This document shows, one piece after another, positions 8,801 through 14,923 of a stretch of DNA of 34,840 bases. The notes under the pieces are model-generated. The model was given only the letters and a program-made list of their open reading frames with translations. It did not search any database and was not told where the DNA came from. Numbering within the stretch: position 1 is the first letter of the stretch; every line of letters begins with the position of its first letter. Location: the NCBI GenBank assembly GCA_017476575.1, contig JAFUZO010000048.1, positions 1-34,840 on the forward strand, read 5' to 3'. Made by a program: the position numbers and the translations under genes. The DNA is from Bacteroidales bacterium (GTDB lineage: Bacteria; Bacteroidota; Bacteroidia; Bacteroidales; UBA932).

Positions 8801-8808
8801 CAAATGTA
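8801..8808 (-). promoter_or_regulatory. Putative mutS -7 box
   Basis: The minus strand reads TACATTTG, matching TAnnTTTG. Transcription from here toward mutS would include the palindromic element in a leader of about 110 bases. Confidence 0.5.
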
Positions 8809-8820
8809 CGAAAAAAATGG

Positions 8821-8828
8821 TAAATTTG
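8821..8828 (+). promoter_or_regulatory. Putative glycosyltransferase -7 box
   Basis: TAAATTTG matches TAnnTTTG and ends six bases before the ATG at 8835, the same arrangement as at thyA. It is back to back with the minus-strand box at 8801, giving a compact divergent promoter region. Confidence 0.6.
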
Positions 8829-8834
8829 CAGAAT

Positions 8835-10229
8835 ATGAAACGCGTGCTCGTCATCACCTACTACTGGCCGCCATCCGGAGGATCAGGGGTCCAGCGCTGG
8901 GTGAAATTCGCCAAATATCTGCCGCTGGAAGGGTGGCAGCCTGTCATCTATACGCCTGAGAATCCGGAGCTTACTGCTGTAGACCGCACCTTGGAGGGCG
9001 AAGTGCCAGCCGAGGCCGAGGTCATCCGGCGGCCCATCTTCGAGCCCTACGACATCTACCGTCGGCTGATGGGCAAGGGCGCAGGGACAGACATGAAGAC
9101 GCTGATTTCCGAGGCCCGGCCGTCCAGCGGGGCGGTCGATGTCGGAGAAGCGGCGGCCGACGGGGCGGAAGTCACCCCGATTTCCAGCGGGCGGAAGACA
9201 TGGAAGCAGCGCCTCTCGCTCTGGATCCGGGGCAATGTGTTCGTCCCCGACCCCCGCGTCGGCTGGGTGCGCCCGAGTGTCCGTTTCCTGAAGGAATATC
9301 TGCGGGACCATCCTGTGGACGTGGTCGTCACCACCGGTCCGCCCCATTCCATGCACCTCATCGGAGAGCGGCTCCACCGCGACCTCGGCATTCCGTGGGT
9401 GGCTGATTTCCGGGATCCGTGGACCAAGATGTATTATTTGAAACATCTCCCGCTGGCCCGGCGGACCTGGCGGCGGCTGGAGGCGCAGGAGCAGGACGTC
9501 CTGGACGAGGCTTCGACCGTGCTGGCTGTGACCCCGCTCGTGCAGGAAGACTTCCAGGCCCGCACCCGCCGTCCTGTCGCCATGATCACCAACGGTTACG
9601 ACGAGGAGGATTTCGACCAGGTCGTCGAACCGGACGGGCGTTTCAACCTCGTCCACACCGGCCTTTTCGCTGCGGACGGCAATCCGGAGACCCTCTGGAA
9701 GGTCCTCGGGGACCTGGCAGCTGCCGATCCGGCCTTCCGGGAGGCCCTGCGGCTGCGGCTCGTCGGCAAGGTGGACCGCGAAGTGCAGGAGGCCCTCGCC
9801 GCTGCCGGGCTCGCCGGAAACGTCGTGGACCTCGGTTACCGCAACCACCAGACGGCCGTCCGGGAGCAGATGGCCGCTTCGGTCCTTCTCCTGCCCTTGC
9901 GCAACGACCCGGAATACCGCCCTATCCTGCCCGGCAAGCTGTTCGAATACCTGGCAGCCCGCCGCCCCGTCCTCGGCATCGGACAACCGGACGGCGCCAT
10001 GGCCTGTGTCCTCGCCTCCACCGGAGCCGGCATCACCGCCGACTGGACTGACGAGGCCCGCATCCGCCTCTTCCTGGAACAGGCCTGGGCGGCTTTCCAG
10101 GGCCGCTCCGTCCCGGAGGCCCTTCCCGGCATTGCCCCCGGCCTGCCTCCGCTCGACGGCGACATCGCGGTCTATTCCCGCCGCAACCTCACCCGCCGCC
10201 TCGCCGATCTTCTCGATTCTTTTCAGTGA
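8835..10229 (+). CDS. Glycosyltransferase, GT-B fold (GT4-like)
   Basis: The 464-residue cytoplasmic or membrane-associated enzyme transfers a sugar from a nucleotide-sugar donor, probably in surface glycan assembly. The N-terminal half opens with MKRVLVITYYWPPSGGSGVQR, the glycine-rich start common in this group, and includes WVADFRDPWT near residue 190. The donor-binding half has HTGLF near 275, and PGKLFEYLAARRPVLGIG near 365, matching the E-x7-E type nucleotide-sugar site. No transmembrane span is evident. It stands alone rather than in a capsule cluster, so acceptor and donor are unknown. The start follows a -7 box by six bases; the frame is open upstream through the repeat but that part is not coding. 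Confidence 0.85.
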   Translation: MKRVLVITYYWPPSGGSGVQRWVKFAKYLPLEGWQPVIYTPENPELTAVDRTLEGEVPAEAEVIRRPIFEPYDIYRRLMGKGAGTDMKTLISEARPSSGAVDVGEAAADGAEVTPISSGRKTWKQRLSLWIRGNVFVPDPRVGWVRPSVRFLKEYLRDHPVDVVVTTGPPHSMHLIGERLHRDLGIPWVADFRDPWTKMYYLKHLPLARRTWRRLEAQEQDVLDEASTVLAVTPLVQEDFQARTRRPVAMITNGYDEEDFDQVVEPDGRFNLVHTGLFAADGNPETLWKVLGDLAAADPAFREALRLRLVGKVDREVQEALAAAGLAGNVVDLGYRNHQTAVREQMAASVLLLPLRNDPEYRPILPGKLFEYLAARRPVLGIGQPDGAMACVLASTGAGITADWTDEARIRLFLEQAWAAFQGRSVPEALPGIAPGLPPLDGDIAVYSRRNLTRRLADLLDSFQ

Positions 10230-10237
10230 TGATGAGG

Positions 10238-10293
10238 AACCGGCTTCAACGCTCCTGTCGCTTCGCGACCCTTTCCGGCCCAATGTCGCTTTT
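10238..10293. repeat. AACCTGC palindromic element, copy B
   Basis: Arms AACCGGCTTCAA (10238-10249) and TTGAAGCAGGTT (10282-10293) pair with one mismatch. Beyond the core, GGAA and TTCC in the flanks extend the pairing loosely. The interior matches copy A exactly. It lies nine bases past the glycosyltransferase stop and before the ECF operon promoter, so here it could act as a terminator for the upstream gene. Confidence 0.85.
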
Positions 10294-10315
10294 GAAGCAG
10301 GTTTTTCCACATTTC

Positions 10316-10344
10316 TTTAACATTTCCCCCGGCGCTGCGTCTTA
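10316..10344 (+). promoter_or_regulatory. Putative ECF-sigma promoter
   Basis: TTTAAC (10316-10321) and CGTCTTA (10338-10344) are separated so that AAC and CGTC are 16 bases apart, the classic layout of ECF sigma promoters. The site lies about 20 bases before the first gene of the sigma operon and no TAnnTTTG box is present, suggesting that the sigma factor drives its own operon. Confidence 0.6.
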
Positions 10345-10364
10345 GGGGTGCAGTCGACTGAGAA

Positions 10365-10868
10365 ATGAACATGAAAAAGATACTACTGACACTTTGCATG
10401 GGCCTCTGCCTTGTGAGCGGGGCATGGGCCGGGAACAATGCCCACACGCGGCTCCGGACGCTGGCCTCGTCCTTCAAGAAAGAACCGGGCTTCGAAATCG
10501 TGGACATCGGCGGCGTGGCGATGGGCCTCATCAAGACCGCCGCCAAAGCCGCGGCCGACAGCGAGGAGGACCGGCAGGCGCTCGCCGTCCTGGGCGGATT
10601 GAAACGCCTGACCGTCGTGGACTTCTCGGAGGCCGCCGAGCCTCACCGGAAGCAGTTCCTCCGGAAGGCGCAGCAGATCCTCTCCGGATCGGAAATCCTC
10701 ATGGAGGCCCGGGACGGCGACGAGGCGGTCCGCATCTACGGCACCACCTCGGCGGACGGGAAACGCATCCAGGACCTTGTCATCTTCACGGAAGACGCCC
10801 TCATCAGCATCCGGGGCACCATCGATGCCGACCGCATCGGGGACTTGGTCAAGCAGGCCGGTTCATGA
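10365..10868 (+). CDS. DUF4252 family exported protein (first)
   Basis: The 167-residue product starts with a signal peptide (MKKILLTLCMGLCLVSGAWAG) cut by signal peptidase I. An ATG two codons later is an equally possible start. The mature part, with FEIVDIGGVAMGLIK, LKRLTVVDFSEA and IRGTIDADRIGDLVKQ, fits DUF4252, a Bacteroidetes family of unknown function commonly found with ECF sigma genes. The stop overlaps the sigma gene (ATGA). Position first in the operon suggests a role in the envelope process sensed by the sigma system; that is inference. Confidence 0.75.
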   Translation: MNMKKILLTLCMGLCLVSGAWAGNNAHTRLRTLASSFKKEPGFEIVDIGGVAMGLIKTAAKAAADSEEDRQALAVLGGLKRLTVVDFSEAAEPHRKQFLRKAQQILSGSEILMEARDGDEAVRIYGTTSADGKRIQDLVIFTEDALISIRGTIDADRIGDLVKQAGS

Positions 10869-11335
10869 CGGAGGCCCGGTTCCATACCGACTGGATCACG
10901 CTCCAGGACCGCTTCTACCGTGTGGCCTACTACATCCTGGAAGACCGCTCCGATGCGCTCGACGCCGTGCAGGACCTCTACGTCAAACTCTGGAAGATAC
11001 GCGGCACCCTGGACCTGGTCCGCAACCCTGCGGCCTACGGGACGCTCCTGATGCGGAACCTCTGCATCGACCGGCTCCGCCGGAAAAGGCCCGAGGAGCC
11101 GCTGGACGCCGCCCCGCCGGGAGACCCGCCGCCGGACGAGGCGCTCATGCAGGCGGAAGCCCTCGCCGGCCTGCGGCAACAGATCGACGCCCTCCCTCCG
11201 CAACAGCGGAAACTCCTCACCCTCCACGTATTGCAAGGTAAATCCTACGAAGAAATCGCCGCCGAGACCGGCCTCAACCCCCTCAATATCCGGGTCCAGG
11301 TGAGTCTCGCCCGCAAAAGACTGAAACGCCCATGA
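10865..11335 (+). CDS. ECF-type RNA polymerase sigma factor
   Basis: The 156-residue protein has the two-domain layout of extracytoplasmic-function sigma factors. Region 2 lies near residues 10-70 (FYRVAYYILEDRSDALDAVQDLYVKLW and the LMRNLCIDRLRRKR helix). A short acidic and proline-rich linker follows. Region 4 (about 105-156) has LPPQQRKLLTLHVLQGKSYEEIAAETG and a basic recognition helix ending ARKRLKR. It overlaps its neighbours by four bases on each side, a tight coupling seen in sigma/anti-sigma pairs. An ECF-like promoter upstream suggests autoregulation. Confidence 0.93.
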   Translation: MTEARFHTDWITLQDRFYRVAYYILEDRSDALDAVQDLYVKLWKIRGTLDLVRNPAAYGTLLMRNLCIDRLRRKRPEEPLDAAPPGDPPPDEALMQAEALAGLRQQIDALPPQQRKLLTLHVLQGKSYEEIAAETGLNPLNIRVQVSLARKRLKRP

Positions 11336-11670
11336 AACGCATCGAAGACATCGCACAGCTCAGCGCCGAAGACCTCGAACGCATCTCGCTCGACGAAAGT
11401 ATCCCCGTGCCGGCAGAACTTGGCCGGAGGGTCCACCGGCCCCGTCCCCGCCGGGCGTGGGTGGGCGGCGTCGCAGCAGCCGTCGTCCTTCTCGTCGGGG
11501 CGGGCTGGTTCTTCTCGCAGGACCGCCCGGCCCTGCAGGACACCTTCACCGACCCCTACCTGGCCTATGCCGAGGTCGAAAAGGCCCTCGACCGGATCGG
11601 AGGCACCCTCTCCTACGGAGCCGCCAAGGTCTCCGAAACCCAAGAAACGTTGGAGTCTGTTTTGAAATGA
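11332..11670 (+). CDS. Small single-pass membrane protein, probable anti-sigma factor
   Basis: The 112-residue product has an acidic N-terminal part (SAEDLERISLDESIPVP), a basic stretch, one transmembrane helix at about residues 42-62 and a short C-terminal part. That topology, cytoplasmic N-terminus and periplasmic C-terminus, together with its overlap with the sigma gene stop, fits a minimal anti-sigma factor. No zinc-binding HxxxCxxC motif is present and no named family was recognised. Its last five residues (ESVLK) are encoded by the 35-bp palindromic repeat, so the C-terminus may have been altered by that element. Confidence 0.7.
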   Translation: MKRIEDIAQLSAEDLERISLDESIPVPAELGRRVHRPRPRRAWVGGVAAAVVLLVGAGWFFSQDRPALQDTFTDPYLAYAEVEKALDRIGGTLSYGAAKVSETQETLESVLK

Positions 11671-11687
11671 TTCAACAGATTCTTAGA
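11653..11687. repeat. 35-bp palindromic repeat, copy 2
   Basis: This copy differs from the one at 6025-6059 at two positions. The first change (G to A) swaps a T-G wobble for a T-A pair in the stem, so base pairing is kept. It overlaps the stop codon of the small membrane protein and precedes the second DUF4252 gene. Confidence 0.7.
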
Positions 11688-11711
11688 CATACAGATACTC
11701 AGCCATTTCCA

Positions 11712-12197
11712 ATGAAAAAGTTGTACATCCTCGCCACCCTGCTGCTTGTCAGCGTAGCCGCCCTCGCCCAGGACGGGAAGTCCCTCTACCAGAAGTATTC
11801 CGATGCCGAAGGCATCCAGGCCGTCTACATCTCCCCGGCCATGTTCCGCCTCATCGGCCGGATTCCCGACGTCAACTTCGGCGACCAGGCCGTCAACCTC
11901 GCACCGCTCATCAAGTCCATGACAGGCTTCTACCTGCTCTCCACCGAAAACCCCGACCAGGGCAGGGCCCTCGCCGGTGAAGTCGACCGGTTCGTCCGCA
12001 GCGGCCGCTACGAACTCCTGATGGAAGCCAAGGACGACGGCGACCGGACCCGCATCTACACGGTCGGCGACGCCGAGACCGTCTCCTCCCTCGTCCTGCT
12101 CACCTATGACGGCAGTGAGACCACCTTCATCACCCTCGACGGCGCCATGAGCCGCTCCGACCTCGACGATCTCTTCGCCAAGGCCGCCACCCGCTGA
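11712..12197 (+). CDS. DUF4252 family exported protein (second)
   Basis: The 161-residue product begins with a signal peptide (MKKLYILATLLLVSVAALAQ). The mature part shows the same layout as the first DUF4252 protein: an N-terminal block (YISPAMFRLIGRIPD), a middle (RYELLMEAKDDGDRTRIYTVGD), and an ending (FITLDGAMSRSDLDDLFAKA) parallel to IRGTIDADRIGDLVKQ in the first. It is the last gene of the sigma cassette, 41 bases after the membrane protein. Two paralogs flanking one sigma factor suggest a pair working in the same envelope process. Function is unknown. Confidence 0.75.
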   Translation: MKKLYILATLLLVSVAALAQDGKSLYQKYSDAEGIQAVYISPAMFRLIGRIPDVNFGDQAVNLAPLIKSMTGFYLLSTENPDQGRALAGEVDRFVRSGRYELLMEAKDDGDRTRIYTVGDAETVSSLVLLTYDGSETTFITLDGAMSRSDLDDLFAKAATR

Positions 12198-12203
12198 CCA
12201 CAT

Positions 12204-12331
12204 TGAAAAAAATCCGCCTCCTGCGAAGGTTCCGCTGTCCAAGTGGAGCCTTTTTCCGTCCGTTTCCGCCCTTCCCGCCTCCACTTTGACCGGAAATCCG
12301 CATCCTGTGCATTCTGTGTGTCAAAGTGGAC
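12204..12331. repeat. TCCACTTTGAC modular repeat, copy 1
   Basis: The first 45 bases match 14769-14813 closely. The copy holds three modules: TGTCCAAGTGGA (12236-12247), TCCACTTTGAC (12280-12290) and GTCAAAGTGGA (12320-12330). The second can pair with either the first (one mismatch) or the third (perfect 11 bp), so two alternative hairpins are possible. It starts seven bases after the second DUF4252 stop. Confidence 0.75.
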
Positions 12332-12407
12332 GGGCCGGGTCCACGGGACGGCTGGCCCCTCGTCATTCCCGGCTTGACCGGGCCTCTGATCCGGAGCGGT
12401 CATCGAG

Positions 12408-12446
12408 GAGGCTGTATTCCTTGGAAAAGTCTTAGAATACAGCCTC
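12408..12446. terminator. Strong 12-bp hairpin between convergent genes
   Basis: GAGGCTGTATTC (12408-12419) and GAATACAGCCTC (12435-12446) form a perfect 12-bp stem with a 15-base loop. It lies between the plus-strand sigma operon and the minus-strand gene ending at 12464. No T tract follows on either strand, so it may be a 3'-end stabiliser or a bidirectional roadblock rather than a classic terminator. Confidence 0.5.
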
Positions 12447-12463
12447 GACGGATCCATCCGAAA

Positions 12464-13018
12464 TCAGTGCTCCATTCTCTTCCCGAACCACCAGCCGTAG
12501 GAGATGTTGAAGATAAAAATGCCTTGTGGATTCACATATCCAGAGATCATCCATTTAGAGCCCTCGCAATCAAAGCCGACCCCGACAATCCCAAGCATGG
12601 TGAACTTGTCTTCATAATGATAGATGTACATATCTCGCTGGTGGGCCGGGGCCAGTCCTGCCTTCAAGAAGATATGGAAGGCATTGTTCATGAAACACCC
12701 GCAGAAAAGGGAATAATTGGCGAGGGCGCCGATATACTCAAAGTTGGGACGGACCAACCTTTCAGGCTCATCGTCCTCAAAGAAATAGTCCGCTATTCCC
12801 TGATTCATGATACCACCCTCGATGCACCATCTCCACTTGGTGTTGTGGATGACCTTTTCAAAACCGAGGGTTGCACTCATCGTAAAATGGTCCTCTCCGT
12901 TGTAGATTATAGGACCCAATCCGAGAGTCCCCCCTATATCCCAGCGATACGGATACCGGGCCCGTGCTGAAAACACAGAACAAAGAATCAGACCAAGAAT
13001 CAAACCCCATCGTCTCAT
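12464..13018 (-). CDS. Hypothetical exported protein, possible small outer-membrane barrel
   Basis: I do not recognise this 184-residue protein. It has a clear signal peptide (MRRWGLILGLILCSVFSARA). The mature part is rich in glycine and aromatic residues and in alternating short strands (GGTLGLGPIIYNG, FTMLGIVGVGFDCEG), and it ends in an aromatic cluster (FNISYGWWFGKR), all in keeping with a small beta-barrel. The GC content is lower than in neighbouring genes and third positions are more A/T-rich, as in the gene upstream. The two may have arrived together. It lies 51 bases after the upstream membrane-protein gene, probably in one transcript. Confidence 0.65.
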   Translation of the reverse strand: MRRWGLILGLILCSVFSARARYPYRWDIGGTLGLGPIIYNGEDHFTMSATLGFEKVIHNTKWRWCIEGGIMNQGIADYFFEDDEPERLVRPNFEYIGALANYSLFCGCFMNNAFHIFLKAGLAPAHQRDMYIYHYEDKFTMLGIVGVGFDCEGSKWMISGYVNPQGIFIFNISYGWWFGKRMEH

Positions 13019-13069
13019 ACCTCATAAACCTCATCGAGGCAGAATCTTGCATGCAAAAAACCGATCTGA

Positions 13070-13783
13070 CTACCTCATCCATCCCTCCACTCGGTACACC
13101 TTCTCCAGGAGTTTCCGTTCATGCTTGGTCTCGGCATCTCTATACCAAACCTCAATCCGGGCAGCATAGTAATCCTCCCAATCGCCCTCATAGATGGTAA
13201 ATACCTTTTTGCGTACCAGTTGGGAAAAAGACGTCGTGGCGCCGATGGCGACAGAGCTGTGTTCCGGTAGACGGTCCTTTGAAAGCGGGAGGTTCTCTGT
13301 GGCTTCATAGCACCGCAGAAAAATCTCTCCTGCGGGTAACGGCCCATAATAAAAATCATACCGGTAGATTCCTCCTTGGGAACCTTCATAGATTTGGAGA
13401 AAGGCGTCGGTGTCAAGACTGTCGACGGGAACGAGGGGAGGGGCCTTCTCTTCGAGGGGCAAACCATATTCCATTCCATCGGGAATGGCATGGTGCTTCC
13501 CAAAGTTATCATAACCGGGGCCGAACATCGCGGCAAAAACGAGAAGAAGCCCAAGAGGAAACACGATGGCAACCGTCTGGAGGAACGAGGAAAGGAAAAG
13601 TTTCCATTGTTTGTTGGCGAGCAGAACGGCCCACGAAACCAGCAGTGCAACCAGGATCAGCAGCAGGAGAACAGAAAGGATGGTCTCCATAATGGAGGGT
13701 GCAGCGGTCATGAAAAGGACGAAGAGAACCAGCATCAATAATGCCAGACAGGGAGGCAGCGCCCTTCCATATTTCAGAACCAT
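13070..13783 (-). CDS. Hypothetical membrane protein
   Basis: The 237-residue product has two or three hydrophobic segments in its first 90 residues, then a soluble part with aromatic-rich strands (GGIYRYDFYYGPLPAGEIFLRCYEATENLPLS). Similar proteins of unknown function occur in Bacteroidales as far as I can recall; I cannot name the family. The ATG at 13783 was chosen over an upstream TTG that would add five residues. GC content is lower than the window average. It is followed by the hypothetical exported protein, and no promoter box was seen upstream. Confidence 0.65.
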   Translation of the reverse strand: MVLKYGRALPPCLALLMLVLFVLFMTAAPSIMETILSVLLLLILVALLVSWAVLLANKQWKLFLSSFLQTVAIVFPLGLLLVFAAMFGPGYDNFGKHHAIPDGMEYGLPLEEKAPPLVPVDSLDTDAFLQIYEGSQGGIYRYDFYYGPLPAGEIFLRCYEATENLPLSKDRLPEHSSVAIGATTSFSQLVRKKVFTIYEGDWEDYYAARIEVWYRDAETKHERKLLEKVYRVEGWMR

Positions 13784-13928
13784 CCTTTTCACGTGCAATA
13801 ATTCCTGCGATGAGGGTTGATGACTATCGGCTCCTCTTTCAGAGTAAATACGGATGAATCCCTTTGTTCTACCCTTTTTTCATGGTTGTACATTCTTACG
13901 CATGGATTTCGACGGATCCGCGACAAAG
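13784..13928. other. Intergenic, nothing recognised
   Basis: This lower-GC gap lies between dapF and the hypothetical membrane protein. I see no TAnnTTTG box, strong hairpin or repeat in it. Confidence 0.4.
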
Positions 13929-14759
13929 TCACCCGACAGGATACAGGGTGGCGGGGCCGATGAGGTCGATGTCGGTGAACGCGTCCCGGCCGGTGGGGAC
14001 GAACTCGACGGCAAGCCAGTCCTGCCGGGCCCGGAGGTCGACGTGCACCTTTTCGCGGATCCCACCCCGCCGACCGGCCGGGGAAATCACCCGCCCGGCA
14101 TGCCAGGCGGCCAGGGCGGAGGCGGTGAGGCCCGTTCCGCACGCCAGCGTCTCACCTTCAACCCCTTTCTCGAAGGTGCGGACATGGAGTCCGTCCGGGG
14201 CGGCCTGCACGAAATTGACATTGGTCCCTTCCGGGGCGAAGGACGGATTCCACCGCAGCGCCTTGCCCTCCTGCTCCACGTCCACCGTCTCCACATCGTC
14301 CACGAATTGCACGAAATGCCGCGTGCCTGTGTTCAGGAAATAGCCGCCCAGCATCGGTGTAATGCCGTGCACATCCATCATTCCGATACGGACCTGCCAG
14401 CGGTCGGCCGCCGGGTGCGAAAGGATTTCCCCCGTATGCATCCCGTCCGGGGCAAGGAAATGGTAATACCGTCGGCCTGCCCCCGGCTGGATGCCCAGCA
14501 GGGAGGCGAACGCCACGATGCAGCGCCCCCCGTTGCCGCACATCATCCCGCCGGACCCGTCCGGGTTGTAGAACTCCATCGTGAAATCGGTCTCCGGAGC
14601 AACGGCCCGGCCGTCTCCCAGGATCATCAGCCCGTCGGTCCGGTAGGCCCGGCAGAGTACTTGGATGCGTGCGACCTCCCGCAGCGGAGCCATATCCTCC
14701 GTCCGCCCGTCCAGGACAACGAAATCGTTGCCCGCTCCCGAAAAATGGTATATCTTCAT
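13929..14759 (-). CDS. dapF: Diaminopimelate epimerase
   Basis: The 276-residue enzyme converts LL- to meso-diaminopimelate for lysine and peptidoglycan synthesis. The two catalytic cysteines are Cys74 in MMCGNGGRC and Cys207 in TLACGTG. The N-terminal SGAGNDFVVLDGR motif and the EGTNVNFVQ strand before the second half are intact. The ATG at 14759 (MKIYHFSGAGNDF) is preferred to a GTG two codons upstream, which falls inside a repeat. It is the last gene of a murB-murA-aminotransferase-dapF series, matching a peptidoglycan-precursor role. A palindromic repeat fills the gap upstream and abuts the start codon. Confidence 0.96.
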   Translation of the reverse strand: MKIYHFSGAGNDFVVLDGRTEDMAPLREVARIQVLCRAYRTDGLMILGDGRAVAPETDFTMEFYNPDGSGGMMCGNGGRCIVAFASLLGIQPGAGRRYYHFLAPDGMHTGEILSHPAADRWQVRIGMMDVHGITPMLGGYFLNTGTRHFVQFVDDVETVDVEQEGKALRWNPSFAPEGTNVNFVQAAPDGLHVRTFEKGVEGETLACGTGLTASALAAWHAGRVISPAGRRGGIREKVHVDLRARQDWLAVEFVPTGRDAFTDIDLIGPATLYPVG

Positions 14760-14760
14760 G

Positions 14761-14896
14761 TCCACTTTGACAAAAATCTGTATCCTATGCAGGTTCCACT
14801 GTCAAAGTGGAGCCGTTTCCGCCCGAAAACGGGCTTTTTGCATCCACTTTGACAACCATAGGGCCGTACAACGGCGTTTTCCTGTCAAAGTAGACA
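14761..14896. repeat. TCCACTTTGAC modular repeat, copy 2
   Basis: Four modules alternate in orientation: TCCACTTTGACA (14761-14772), TGTCAAAGTGGA (14800-14811), TCCACTTTGACA (14843-14854) and TGTCAAAGTAGA (14883-14894). Neighbouring modules can pair to form one of several hairpins. The segment after the first module matches copy 1 at 12204. The element fills most of the gap between the aminotransferase and dapF and begins one base before the dapF ATG, so it would form the dapF ribosome-entry region. Confidence 0.8.
14821..14839 (+). terminator. Intrinsic terminator facing the plus strand inside the repeat
   Basis: GCCCG-AAAA-CGGGC followed by TTTTT is a textbook small intrinsic terminator on the plus strand. 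All nearby genes run on the minus strand, so it would stop only antisense transcription. The stem is absent from the other copy of the repeat. Confidence 0.55.
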
Positions 14897-14923
14897 TGCC
14901 TCCAAGCGCCTCCCCAGGCCTCC

